Part shown: in pieces, positions 1 to 8,232 of the stretch | Position numbering within the stretch: the first letter of the stretch is position 1 | Layout: each line of letters begins with the position of its first letter | Assembly: GCA_023426545.1 (NCBI GenBank) | Contig: JAFAAN010000061.1 | Location: 1-64,000 of the forward strand | Reading direction: 5' to 3' | Length of the DNA stretch: 64,000 bases | Source of the DNA: Pseudomonadota bacterium | GTDB taxonomy: Bacteria; Myxococcota; Myxococcia; Myxococcales; Myxococcaceae | Program-made: the position numbers and the translations under genes | The notes under the pieces: model-generated | Seen by the model: only the letters and a program-made list of their open reading frames with translations | Told to the model about the DNA's origin: nothing | Database searches by the model: none

Positions 1-361
1 CACCCGCGGGGCGGCCAGCTGCGGGGGGGCCCGGCCGACGGGGGACGACGCGGGCCAGGTGATGGGCTACCTGCTCGCGGGCGAGAGCGACCGCTATGTC
101 TCGTCACTGGAGCGCGACCCGCGCGACGGCAGTCTCTGGATTGGCCACCGCTGGGGCAGGGGGCTGATGCGCATGCACCGCGAGGGCGAGTTCGTCAGCC
201 ACAACCCCGCGCTCGGCGGCCTGGGAGCCCTCCCCGTCTGGGACATCCAGGCGGTGGGCCGCGGCGAGGACCGCAAGGTGCTGGTGGCCTTCAGCGCCCA
301 GCGGGACGCGACGGGCAACATCGTGCGTCCTGGCGCCATCGGCATCTACAGCGGGAGGTAG
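1..361 (+). CDS. C-terminal fragment of unknown protein, possibly beta-propeller
   Basis: The frame is open from base 2 and ends at the TAG at 359-361, so only about the last 119 residues are visible and the start lies left of the window. The text contains spaced D-x-DGSLWIG, GGLGALPVWDIQAV and KVLVAFSAQ strands resembling one or two blades of a sensor-type beta-propeller. This is a weak resemblance. No catalytic motif is visible. A 31-base GC hairpin follows the stop. Function unknown. Confidence 0.55.
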   Translation, partial: TRGAASCGGARPTGDDAGQVMGYLLAGESDRYVSSLERDPRDGSLWIGHRWGRGLMRMHREGEFVSHNPALGGLGALPVWDIQAVGRGEDRKVLVAFSAQRDATGNIVRPGAIGIYSGR

Positions 362-376
362 GCGGACCGCCCGGCC

Positions 377-407
377 GCCTCCCGTGCCTGCCGGGGACGC
401 GGGAGGC
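377..407 (+). terminator. GC hairpin after the left-edge gene
   Basis: Arms GCCTCCCG (377-384) and CGGGAGGC (400-407) pair perfectly around a 15-base loop, 16 bases after the stop of the first gene. No T-tract follows, so it may act as a terminator or RNA-stabilising stem. Confidence 0.4.
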
Positions 408-512
408 ACTCCCTCCCGCCGGGGCTGCCCGGTGTGGCCGGAAGCGTCAACTTGAGGGCACTCCCCGCCCTGGCGGGGGCTTTCAACGCAAGGACGGACA
501 CAAGGAGCCACC

Positions 513-725
513 ATGTCGTCGCTAATGGACAACCTCATCGGCGGTCGCCGCGCATCGGGCTTGGGGGGATGGAACCGGGGTCGAGGCCGCTTCGGCCACC
601 GCCGCGGACTGATGTCTCGCCGCGGCCGTGCTCGCGCCAGCCCGCTGGCCCGGCTGGCCCTGGGCGGACTGGCGGCCCTGGGCCTGAGCAAGATGCTCGG
701 CAACCGGCGTCAGCACGGCTACTAG
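513..725 (+). CDS. Small basic Gly/Arg-rich protein, unknown function
   Basis: A 70-residue protein rich in Arg and Gly (runs such as GRGRFGHRRG and SRRGRARA at residues 23-43), ending in a short hydrophobic stretch (LARLALGGLAALGLSKML, about 45-62). An AAGGAG ribosome site sits 7 bases before the ATG, which argues it is translated. It could bind nucleic acid or a membrane surface. I recognise no family. It lies alone between two hairpins. Confidence 0.6.
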   Translation: MSSLMDNLIGGRRASGLGGWNRGRGRFGHRRGLMSRRGRARASPLARLALGGLAALGLSKMLGNRRQHGY

Positions 726-732
726 CCGCCGC

Positions 733-759
733 GCCGGGCACGAAGCACGCCTGCCCGGC
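733..759 (+). terminator. Terminator-like hairpin before glpK
   Basis: GCCGGGCA (733-740) pairs with TGCCCGGC (752-759) around an 11-base loop, 8 bases after the small-protein stop. It is followed by C-rich rather than T-rich sequence. Confidence 0.4.
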
Positions 760-815
760 CCCCCGCCTGGAGTAGGGTCCTCCCGCTGGCATCCACCGTA
801 GGGAGGACACACCCC

Positions 816-2306
816 ATGCCGAAGGCGAAGTACGTCCTGGCCCTGGACCAGGGCACCACTGGAACGCACGTCTCCATCCTCGACACGAAGCTGCAGGTGG
901 TGGGCCGCTCCTACAAGGAGTTCACCCAGTACTTCCCCAAGCCTTCCTGGGTGGAGCACGACCTGGAGGAAATCTGGGCCAGCAGCGAGTGGTGTATCGC
1001 CCGGGCGCTGAAGAACGCCGGCCTCCACGGCCGTGACATCTCCGCGGTGGGCATCACCAACCAGCGCGAGACGACGGGCCTGTGGATGCGCGGCAGCGGC
1101 GCGCCGCTCTCCCATGCCATCGTCTGGCAGGACCGCCGCACCGCGGACCAGTGCCGCCGGCTCAAGGAGCAGGGCGTGGAGCCGCGCGTCCGCGAGGTGA
1201 CGGGGCTGGTGGTGGACCCGTACTTCTCCGGCACCAAGCTCACGTGGATGTTCGACCACCTGAAGGGCGCGCGGGCAAAGGCGGAGAAGGGCGACGTGTG
1301 CTTCGGCACCATCGACACCTGGCTCGTCTACAAGCTCACCGGCGGCGCCGCGCACGTCACCGACGTGTCCAACGCCAGCCGCACGCTGCTGATGGACCTG
1401 ACGACGCTCCAGTGGAGCGACGAGATGCGCGCGCTCCTGTCCGTGCCGGCCGCGTGCCTGCCGCAGATTCGCGGCTCCGCGGAGGTGTACGGCACCACGC
1501 GCGGCATGCGCAGCCTGCCGGACGGCATCCCCGTGGCGGGCATGGCGGGAGACCAGCAGGCGGCCCTCTTCGGCCAGGCCTGCTTCGAGCCCGGCGAGTC
1601 CAAGTGCACCTACGGCACCGGCGCCTTCCTGCTGATGAACACCGGCTCGGAGCCGGTGCGCTCGTCGGCGGGTCTGCTCACCACCGTCGCGTGGCGGCTG
1701 GGCGGCACCGGCACGACGACGTACGCGCTGGAGGGCAGCAGCTTCATCGCCGGCGCCGCGGTGCAGTGGATGCGGGACGGGCTCAAGGTCATCAAGCGCG
1801 CGCCGGACATCGAGGCGCTGGCCGCCAGCGTGAAGGACTCCGGGGACGTCGTCTTCGTGCCCGCGCTGGCGGGCCTGGGCGCGCCGCACTGGCGCCCCGA
1901 GGCCCGCGGCCTCTTCGCCGGCATCGACCGCTCCACCACCGTGGCCCACATGGCGCGCGCGGTGCTGGAGGGCATCGCGCTCCAGATTCACGACCTCGCG
2001 GAGGCCATGCGCCGGGACAGCGGGCGGGACATCCCCGTGTTCAAGGCGGACGGCGGCGCGGCGGCCAACAACCTCCTCATGCAGTTCCAGGCGGACGTGC
2101 TGGGCGTGCCGCTGGTGCGCCCGCGCAACCTGGAGACGACGAGCCTGGGCGCGGCCTTCCTCGGCGGCCTGGGCGCGGGCATCTGGGACAGCCCGAACGC
2201 CATCCGCCGCGCCTGGAAGGCGGACAAGACGTTCAAGCCGAAGATGAAGGCGGACGCCCGCGAGCGGCACCTGGCCAAGTGGCGGAGGGCCGTGGAGCGC
2301 GCGTGA
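816..2306 (+). CDS. glpK: Glycerol kinase
   Basis: A 496-residue FGGY-family kinase of normal length for GlpK. It phosphorylates glycerol to sn-glycerol 3-phosphate with ATP in the cytoplasm. The phosphate-1 loop DQGTTG is at residues 11-16, NQRET at 82-86 and WQDRRT at 104-109 (the glycerol-binding region), with the later KCTYGTGAF and AAANNLLMQFQAD segments typical of the second ATPase lobe. The start is supported by GGGAGGA 8 bases upstream of the ATG. No glpF or glpD neighbour is visible, so it appears to be transcribed alone. Confidence 0.95.
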   Translation: MPKAKYVLALDQGTTGTHVSILDTKLQVVGRSYKEFTQYFPKPSWVEHDLEEIWASSEWCIARALKNAGLHGRDISAVGITNQRETTGLWMRGSGAPLSHAIVWQDRRTADQCRRLKEQGVEPRVREVTGLVVDPYFSGTKLTWMFDHLKGARAKAEKGDVCFGTIDTWLVYKLTGGAAHVTDVSNASRTLLMDLTTLQWSDEMRALLSVPAACLPQIRGSAEVYGTTRGMRSLPDGIPVAGMAGDQQAALFGQACFEPGESKCTYGTGAFLLMNTGSEPVRSSAGLLTTVAWRLGGTGTTTYALEGSSFIAGAAVQWMRDGLKVIKRAPDIEALAASVKDSGDVVFVPALAGLGAPHWRPEARGLFAGIDRSTTVAHMARAVLEGIALQIHDLAEAMRRDSGRDIPVFKADGGAAANNLLMQFQADVLGVPLVRPRNLETTSLGAAFLGGLGAGIWDSPNAIRRAWKADKTFKPKMKADARERHLAKWRRAVERA

Positions 2307-2449
2307 TGGCGCCGCCCTACCCCGCGCCACCTCTGGCGGGAGCACTGGGGCTCCATCTATGGCGTGAGAGTGTACTCGCGGCCGTCCACGCCCTGACGAT
2401 GGACGGCGCGTGTCTTCCCTCGGGCGCGGGAGCGAGTAGAAAGGCGGCC

Positions 2450-2761
2450 ATGGCATCCACACCCACGCTGCTCGCCCCCGAGGCGCTCCAGTCCTTCCTC
2501 TCCCAGCACACCGAGTGGAAGCACGAGGGCGGGATGATTCGCCGCACCTTCGAGGCCCCCAGCTTCCTGGCGGGCATCGCCTTCGTGGAGAAGGTGGCGC
2601 AGGCGGCGGAGAAGGCGGACCACCACCCGGACATCGACATCCGCTGGCGGAAGGTGACGCTGGCGCTCGTCACGCACGACGCGGGGGGCCTCACCGCCCG
2701 GGACACCGCCCTGGCCGCCGAGGCGGACCGCCTCTTCTCGGAGGTCGCGCGCGCGCAGTGA
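2450..2761 (+). CDS. phhB: Pterin-4a-carbinolamine dehydratase
   Basis: A 103-residue protein of the PCD/DCoH family, which dehydrates 4a-hydroxytetrahydrobiopterin and so recycles the cofactor of aromatic amino acid hydroxylases. The family signature HHPDIDIRW lies at 58-66, with the second conserved His (THD) at 76. The ATG at 2450 has a GAAAGG site and gives the usual length. No phenylalanine hydroxylase gene is in view. Its TGA overlaps the GTG of the next gene, so the two are translationally coupled although no functional link is obvious. Confidence 0.9.
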   Translation: MASTPTLLAPEALQSFLSQHTEWKHEGGMIRRTFEAPSFLAGIAFVEKVAQAAEKADHHPDIDIRWRKVTLALVTHDAGGLTARDTALAAEADRLFSEVARAQ

Positions 2762-4047
2762 ATACGTCCGTCTGGGTGGCGCGTCTCGTCGGACGCGGAG
2801 GCGGGGGGTGGAAGGCACTCGGGTGCGCGCTGGTGCTGGGCGCCACGCAGGCGGCGTGGGCCCAGGAGACACCTCCGCTGGAGCCACGCCCGGAGCGGCT
2901 GTACTTCAACCCCGGCTCGCTGCTGGGCTCGGCGCGCATGGTGGCGATGGGCGGCGCGTACGTGGGCATCGCCGAGGGCGCCGCGGGCCTGCCCAGCAAC
3001 CTGGCGTCGCTGGCGCACCGGGGCCCCGCGCTGGAGAAGGACTGGGACCTGGGCGTCACCCTGTCCTGGCTGGACCTGCCCTTCACCGGCACGCGCAAGC
3101 GCGACGTGGACAACGACGGCCAGCCGGACGAGACGCACGACAGCCGGCAGCTCCTGGGCGGCCTGCTGCTCCAGTACAAGCGCTTCGGCATCGGGTTCGC
3201 CATGCGCAACAGCGTGGTGTCCTACTGCGCCACGGCCGCCTGCGCCGGCCCCGGCGAGCGCATCCGCGTGTCCCTGACGCACTCGGTGCTGGCGGGGGCC
3301 ATGTCCTTCGGCCAGGACGACTTCATCCTCGCGCTGGGGCTGTACGCGGCGCAGGCCTCCTTCCGGCTGGACTCCGGTGGACCGGACCTGCGCTACGGCG
3401 ACACGGGCGTGGCGGTGGACCTGCTGTACCGGCCGCACGGGCGCCCCTGGCGCATGGGCGTGACGGTGCGGCCCGAGGTGGTGGCGGACTGGCGCCGGGA
3501 AGCGGACCAGGTGCCGGAGCTGGCGGGGCGCACGCTCTTCGGCGCGGTGGTGTCTCCCGCGGTGCTGTCGGTGGGCGCGAGCTGGCGCTTCGGAGAAGGC
3601 GCCGAGCGCTACAACCGGCTGTCCCCCGCGGCGCGGCGGCACCTCCTCGTGGAGGGCGACGCGCTGCCCATCCCTGCCGAGGAGCCCCTGGACGCGCCCG
3701 CCGGGCGCTGGCTCATCAGCGCCCAGGTGGACCTCATCTCCAGCGTGGACAACGCGGTGCCGGCGCGCACCTTCGCGTCCACGGCCACCGAGGAGACGGT
3801 GGGCAAGGGCGCCTCCTTCGCGCCGCGCATCGGCGTGGAGCACGACACGGTGCCGGGCATGGTTCGGCTGCGCGCGGGCGCGTACGCGGAGCCGTCACCC
3901 TTCGACAAGCGGCCGGCGCGGCCCCACCTCACCGGCGGCTTCGAGGTGTTCGTCTTCCGCTACTGGGAGGACTGGTCGTTGACGGCCTCCTTCGACCTGG
4001 CGCGCCGCTACACCAACGTGGGCCTCTCCGTGGGCTTCTGGCGCTGA
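2758..4047 (+). CDS. Exported outer-membrane barrel-like protein
   Basis: Start GTG overlaps the phhB stop by four bases (GTGA). The 429-residue product has a signal peptide (hydrophobic ALGCALVLGA, cleavage near AWA-QE at residue 35) followed by alternating beta-strand text beginning GSARMVAMGGAYVGIAEGAAGLPSN. That opening resembles long-chain fatty acid transporter/PorV-like barrels, in which an early Gly-rich segment precedes the barrel. The final residues (NVGLSVGFWR) suit a C-terminal membrane strand. A role in the outer membrane is inferred; the substrate is unknown. Confidence 0.65.
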   Translation: MNTSVWVARLVGRGGGGWKALGCALVLGATQAAWAQETPPLEPRPERLYFNPGSLLGSARMVAMGGAYVGIAEGAAGLPSNLASLAHRGPALEKDWDLGVTLSWLDLPFTGTRKRDVDNDGQPDETHDSRQLLGGLLLQYKRFGIGFAMRNSVVSYCATAACAGPGERIRVSLTHSVLAGAMSFGQDDFILALGLYAAQASFRLDSGGPDLRYGDTGVAVDLLYRPHGRPWRMGVTVRPEVVADWRREADQVPELAGRTLFGAVVSPAVLSVGASWRFGEGAERYNRLSPAARRHLLVEGDALPIPAEEPLDAPAGRWLISAQVDLISSVDNAVPARTFASTATEETVGKGASFAPRIGVEHDTVPGMVRLRAGAYAEPSPFDKRPARPHLTGGFEVFVFRYWEDWSLTASFDLARRYTNVGLSVGFWR

Positions 4048-4062
4048 GGCCCCGGGACGGCC

Positions 4063-4083
4063 GGGTGCCACGCCAGGGCACCC
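4063..4083 (+). terminator. Hairpin after the barrel gene
   Basis: GGGTGCC (4063-4069) pairs with GGCACCC (4077-4083). An overlapping alternative stem, GCCAGGG with CCCTGGC, extends to about 4096, so two competing folds are possible. Located 16 bases after the stop. Confidence 0.35.
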
Positions 4084-4248
4084 CGCGTCCCTGGCAGGGC
4101 ACCGCGGGTTCCACCAGCGAGGTGGCGTTTCCCATCATCACCCGGTCCGCGGCGCGCATCCGGGCGGACAGGCAGGCAGACGCTCCAGCGGGCGTTGCTG
4201 ACACGAACGCGCATGCCGACCCTCCCCCGGGCGGAGCGGGGGGACTTC

Positions 4249-5790
4249 ATGCATCCAGGCTGGCGTTGGATCCGGACCGTCGTGAGCGCGGCGGTGCTGG
4301 GTGGGGCGGGGATGGGGCTGGGTTGCGGCGGTGGCACGAGCGCTGCCCCGGATGAGGCGCCGTGCGCGGACGCTCCCACGGGGGACTGCGCCACACCGCC
4401 GGGGGAGTCACCGGACAACGAGGCGCCCCCCGGGGAACAACCTCCCACGGTGCCGCAACCACCTCCGCGGCCACCTCCACCGCCGGCGGGGCCGGGCGCC
4501 ACGCTCTGGCTCCAGCGCGAGGGAACGCCCCAGGACGACCTGGCGCTGGGCGCGGCGGTGGACGCCGGTGGGGACATCCTCACCCTGTCGCTCCAGGACC
4601 TGGATGACCTGGGCAGTCTCCAGCCCACGGATGACCGGGCGAAGCTGGCACTGACGCGGCGCGCGCCCACGGGCGAGACGCGCTGGCAGAAGCTCTTCGA
4701 CGTGCGAGCCCCAGCGGTGCCCCCGGAGTCGCGCGCGTTCGTGCAGGGCCGCATCGCGGCGGACCCGGCGGGCGGCATCGTCATCGCCGGCACCGCGGAG
4801 GGCATCGTGGACTTCGTCAGCCACAAGCTGGGGGACGGCGCCTTCGTCGTCCGGATGGACCCGGACGGCAACGTGCTGTGGACCCATACGCCGGGCGGCG
4901 CCGGCCTCGTCGTGGCGGCCCTGTCCGTGGATGCGCAGGGGCGGGCGCTGGCGGCCTTCAACGCGCCCGACGGGGCGGACTTCGGCAACGGCGTGACGGG
5001 CTCCGGCGCGGTGGTGGTGACCTACTCGCGCGAAGGACTGGCCGAGGCGGCCCTGCCCATTGGGCAGCCCCAGCCCGGCGGCCGCGTGGAGCTCGCCACG
5101 ATGGCGGCGGATGGCGCGGGCCGCATGGCGGTGGGTGGCCGCTACGAAGGCGCCGTGCGCTTCGGCACCCAGCAGGTGGCCGCCGCCGAGGGCGGCAGCC
5201 CCTTCATCGCCCTCTACGAGCAGGGCGCGCTGTCCTGGACCAAGGCGCTGGGCCGTGCGCGTGGCACCGTGCGGGCCGTGGGACTGAACGGCGAGGGCAC
5301 GGTGGCGGCCACGGGCCCCTTCCTCGGCACCGTGAGATGGGGAGACGCGTCGGTGCAGGGACACCCGTTCCGCGAAACCCCATTCGTCGTCTCCGCGCGG
5401 GCGGAGGGACAGGAGACGTGGGCCAAGGGCCTGGGTGACGGGCTCCAGGTGGAATCGCTCGCGCTGGAGCCCGCCGGGGAGCTGGTGCTCGCGGGCTTCA
5501 CCTACAACCGCATCGAGGACGGCGTGACGGGGGCGGACGGACTGGGCTCGGCGCAACCCGTGGCGCTGCGCTACGACGCGGCGGGCGCGCCGCTCCTCAC
5601 GCAGATGTACCTGTCCGACCCGCCCCAGCCCCGAGGCGAGCTGTATGGCCTGGAGGCCATTCCCTTCCTGGGCCTGCTGCCGGACGGCGACCTGCTCCTC
5701 TTCGGCCACACGGACCGGGAGACCGACTTCGGCACCGGACGGCAGAGCACCGCGCGCGGCGATGTCTTCCTGCTGCGGATGAAGCGCTGA
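4249..5790 (+). CDS. Large lipoprotein with Pro-rich linker and repeated beta domain
   Basis: A 513-residue lipoprotein with signal segment VVSAAVLGGAGMGLGC and lipidated Cys at about residue 26, then a low-complexity Pro/Gly/Asp linker (residues 35-82) with a run of Pro. The remaining 430 residues repeat a pattern of D-x-x-GGRYEG-x-V-x-FG followed by an aromatic-rich strand and W-x-K-x-LG, resembling the SBBP-type propeller repeats common in myxobacterial surface proteins. I chose the ATG at 4249 over upstream ones because it places a proper lipobox near the N terminus. Function unknown, probably envelope-exposed. Confidence 0.7.
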   Translation: MHPGWRWIRTVVSAAVLGGAGMGLGCGGGTSAAPDEAPCADAPTGDCATPPGESPDNEAPPGEQPPTVPQPPPRPPPPPAGPGATLWLQREGTPQDDLALGAAVDAGGDILTLSLQDLDDLGSLQPTDDRAKLALTRRAPTGETRWQKLFDVRAPAVPPESRAFVQGRIAADPAGGIVIAGTAEGIVDFVSHKLGDGAFVVRMDPDGNVLWTHTPGGAGLVVAALSVDAQGRALAAFNAPDGADFGNGVTGSGAVVVTYSREGLAEAALPIGQPQPGGRVELATMAADGAGRMAVGGRYEGAVRFGTQQVAAAEGGSPFIALYEQGALSWTKALGRARGTVRAVGLNGEGTVAATGPFLGTVRWGDASVQGHPFRETPFVVSARAEGQETWAKGLGDGLQVESLALEPAGELVLAGFTYNRIEDGVTGADGLGSAQPVALRYDAAGAPLLTQMYLSDPPQPRGELYGLEAIPFLGLLPDGDLLLFGHTDRETDFGTGRQSTARGDVFLLRMKR

Positions 5791-5808
5791 GCCTCCGCCG
5801 GAAAGCAC

Positions 5809-5840
5809 CGAGGGCCATGGAGTCGCCCCCATGGCCCTCG
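5809..5840. terminator. Perfect 12-bp hairpin between convergent genes
   Basis: CGAGGGCCATGG (5809-5820) and CCATGGCCCTCG (5829-5840) form a perfect 12-bp stem with an 8-base loop. It lies 18 bases after the lipoprotein stop and 20 bases beyond the stop of the opposing gene, so it can serve both strands. No T-tract on either side. Confidence 0.6.
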
Positions 5841-5860
5841 TCGCGCGCGGCGGGCGCGGC

Positions 5861-6250
5861 TCAACGGCGCGTCGTGCGCCGGGCCGGCGTCTTCCGGGTC
5901 CCTCCGCGCGTGCTGGCCCGCTTCGCGGTGCCGCGGGTGCTCGTCTTGCGGGCGGTCCGCCCCGCGGTGCCCGTCTTCCGCGTGGTGGTCTTGCGCGCGC
6001 CGCGGGCGGTGGCGCGGGAGGGCGACTTGCGCGTGGCGGACTTGCGGGTCGCCGTCTTCGCCTTCCCGCGCGCGGCCGTCTTTCGGGCGGTGGTGCGCTT
6101 CGCGGTCGTCTTGCGTGCGCCCTTGCGCGCCCCGGCCGCGCTCTTGCGCTTCGCGGTGGCACGGCGGCGCCGCGTGGGCGCCGGGCGCGGCTCGGCCGGG
6201 GTGAGGGAGACATCGTCGGTCGGCTGCGGGTTGACGGACTCGTTCGTCAT
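5861..6250 (-). CDS. Histone H1-like basic repeat protein
   Basis: A 129-residue protein. The first 24 residues are neutral to acidic (TDDVSLTPAEPRPAP). Residues 25-129 are almost entirely Arg, Lys, Ala and Thr, arranged as repeated RKTT/KRTT/RKSA-like units. This composition is that of histone H1 C-terminal-tail proteins and AlgP/Hc1-like bacterial DNA-binding proteins. A nucleoid-binding or condensing role is inferred. Low complexity means any homology call should be treated cautiously. It stands alone on its strand. Confidence 0.7.
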   Translation of the reverse strand: MTNESVNPQPTDDVSLTPAEPRPAPTRRRRATAKRKSAAGARKGARKTTAKRTTARKTAARGKAKTATRKSATRKSPSRATARGARKTTTRKTGTAGRTARKTSTRGTAKRASTRGGTRKTPARRTTRR

Positions 6251-6379
6251 TCAGTCGGCTCCGGTAGGGGAAGACTGCAGGCGATGCATGAACAGGGTAC
6301 GCCCATGCACGCCATGACGTGTGCGGTGAAGGCACGCAGATGAACGACAGCGGACGAATGGCGCGCCGCCGCGCGCGGT

Positions 6380-6399
6380 CCCTGCCCTCCGGGGCAGGG
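6380..6399 (-). terminator. Hairpin downstream of dapE
   Basis: CCCTGCCC (6380-6387) pairs with GGGCAGGG (6392-6399) around TCCG, 28 bases past the dapE stop on the minus strand. No T-tract. Confidence 0.45.
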
Positions 6400-6427
6400 T
6401 CTCACGGCGCATCCACGCCAGGGCGCG

Positions 6428-7516
6428 TCAGCCCGCGCCCATCAGGAAGGCGGCGAGCTTCTCGTATGCGTCTGCGAGCGGCGCAATGGGCGCGCTCTCG
6501 TTCGCCTGATGCGCCTGGGCCGTCTCACCGGGCCCGAAGTTGATGGCGTCCACGCCCCACTCGCCGAAGCGGGCCACGTCCGTCCAGGCCTGCTTGGAGG
6601 CCGCGGGCAGGCCGGTGAGGGCCATCAGCTTCTGGAACAGCGGGTTGCCCGCCACCACCGGGCCGCTGGGCGACGCGTCGGTGAACTCCACCTCGGCGCG
6701 GCCGTCCACGAGCGCGAGCACGTCCGCCTTCGCCTGCTCGATGCTCTTGCCCGGCGCGAAGCGGTAGTTGAGGTTCAGCTCGAAGGCCTCTGGGATGACG
6801 TTGCGCGCGCGGCCGCCCTTCGCGAGCGTGGCGTTGATGACCTCGTAGAAGGGGAAGCCGGCGACGTTGACCTCCACGCGCTGGCGCCCGAGCAGCTCCG
6901 TGAGCAAGGGCCCCGCCTTGTGGATGGCGTTCTCCCCCTGCCAGGGCCGCGCGGAGTGCGCGCTGCGGCCGGTGAAGCGGACCGTCACCTGCATGGAGCC
7001 GACGCAGCCCACCTGTACCACGCTGTCGGTGGGCTCCATGGCGATGCCGAAGCGCACCTTCGCCAGGTCCGGCCGCTTCGCGAACAGCGGGATGAGGCCG
7101 CTCTCGGCGTAGGACCCCTCCTCGCGCTCGTAGAAGAGGAACACCAGGTTGACGGGCAGGGTGTCGCGGCGCAGGTCCTCCGCGAGCGCCATCATCACCG
7201 CCAGCCCCCCCTTCATGTCCGAGGCGCCCAGCCCGAAGACGCGCTCGCCTTCGATGCGCGCCTCGCGTCCCGCGTCGCTGGGGTGCGCGGGCACCGTGTC
7301 CAGGTGGCCGATGAGAGCCACCGTGGGGCGAGCATCCTCCAAGCGCCCGAGCAGCAGCGTGTGGCCGACCCGGAACACCTCCTCCGGCTTGAAGTGCTGG
7401 AGCGCCCAGCGCTCGACATGGTCGGCGATGGGCCCTTCCTGGGTGATGGGGCTGGAGATGCGGCACAGCTCGAGCGTCAAGCGGGCCAGCCGCGCGGCGA
7501 GGTCGATGGAGGCCAT
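6428..7516 (-). CDS. dapE: Succinyl-diaminopimelate desuccinylase (M20 peptidase)
   Basis: A 362-residue M20-family metallohydrolase. Metal-site motifs are visible: GHLDTVP (His71, Asp73), GASDMKGG (bridging Asp100), YEREEG (general base Glu132 and ligand Glu133) and a C-terminal AHQANE His near 336. The M20 dimerisation domain sits between about 175 and 285. DapE removes succinate from N-succinyl-LL-diaminopimelate in lysine and peptidoglycan-precursor synthesis. The nearby dapD makes this assignment much better than a generic M20 call. It lies 24 bases after the ChrR-like gene, consistent with one transcript. Confidence 0.85.
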   Translation of the reverse strand: MASIDLAARLARLTLELCRISSPITQEGPIADHVERWALQHFKPEEVFRVGHTLLLGRLEDARPTVALIGHLDTVPAHPSDAGREARIEGERVFGLGASDMKGGLAVMMALAEDLRRDTLPVNLVFLFYEREEGSYAESGLIPLFAKRPDLAKVRFGIAMEPTDSVVQVGCVGSMQVTVRFTGRSAHSARPWQGENAIHKAGPLLTELLGRQRVEVNVAGFPFYEVINATLAKGGRARNVIPEAFELNLNYRFAPGKSIEQAKADVLALVDGRAEVEFTDASPSGPVVAGNPLFQKLMALTGLPAASKQAWTDVARFGEWGVDAINFGPGETAQAHQANESAPIAPLADAYEKLAAFLMGAG

Positions 7517-7540
7517 ACGCCTCCACCATAGCGCCCGGGG

Positions 7541-8170
7541 TCACGACTCCGCGAACGCTTCCTCGAAGGTCGCCACGCCCTCCAGGATGGAGGCGCAGAG
7601 ACATGGCGGGCCCTCGGGCAGCGCCGTGAGGGCGTGGGCGCTGCCGTCCGTCTTCTCCAGCGACTCGCCCGGCAACACCTCGTAGCCGTCGTCCTCGCGC
7701 AGCCCCCCCTCCAGCACCAGGCTCCACTCGCGGCCATGGTGCGTGTGGCGGGGGTAGCGCACGCCCGGGTGGAGCCGGAGGATGGCGGCCATCGCCCCCC
7801 CGCGGGCGGGGCCCGGCGCCACCGGCAGCAGCTCCGAGCCCTCCACCGGCCCTGGCATCCACGAGGCCGGGTCGCTCACGCGCTCCAGCAGCGCCAGCGC
7901 CTGCTCGCGCGGCAGGTCGAAGAAGGCCGCCACGGCGTCCGCGAAGCGGGCGAGCCTGCTGGGGCCCTCCATCTGGTCCATCAGCAGCGCCAGCGGCTCG
8001 GGCGGAGGCACCACCAGCGACGCCAGGGCCGCGTGCGTGGACACCAGCCGGTCCGCCGCCGCCCTGCACCGGGCGCAGTCGGCCAGGTGCCGCTCGACCG
8101 CCTCCCGGGCGGGCCCCTCCAGCATCCCCAGGGCCCACTCGTGCAGGAGGTCGTCCAGGTGGTGCGACAT
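7541..8170 (-). CDS. ChrR-like anti-sigma factor with cupin domain
   Basis: A 209-residue two-domain protein. The N-terminal part has the zinc anti-sigma signature H-x3-C-x2-C (His28, Cys32, Cys35). The C-terminal part is a cupin with RHTHHGREWSLVLEGGLRE, matching the ChrR cupin-like lobe that senses singlet oxygen or related stress. The ATG at 8170 is preferred to the GTG at 8176 because GGAG lies 7 bases upstream of the ATG. Known ChrR proteins bind a Group 4 ECF sigma factor normally encoded next to them; none is here. It sits between dapD and dapE on the same strand. Confidence 0.75.
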   Translation of the reverse strand: MSHHLDDLLHEWALGMLEGPAREAVERHLADCARCRAAADRLVSTHAALASLVVPPPEPLALLMDQMEGPSRLARFADAVAAFFDLPREQALALLERVSDPASWMPGPVEGSELLPVAPGPARGGAMAAILRLHPGVRYPRHTHHGREWSLVLEGGLREDDGYEVLPGESLEKTDGSAHALTALPEGPPCLCASILEGVATFEEAFAES

Positions 8171-8232
8171 GCTCACGCTCCGTCCCTCACACGCGCTTCA
8201 CGGCATGCCTGTCCAACTGGCTTCAGGCCGCC

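Noticed and set aside
522..2462. A 646-residue open frame on the minus strand opposite glpK
   Set aside because: It is a shadow of high-GC codon bias: composition is Arg/Ala/His-rich with no domain, no ribosome site, and glpK on the other strand is unmistakable.
4332..4346. TGGCAC-N5-CTGC resembling a sigma-54 promoter
   Set aside because: It lies inside the lipoprotein coding sequence, lacks the TTGC element, and no gene starts just downstream.
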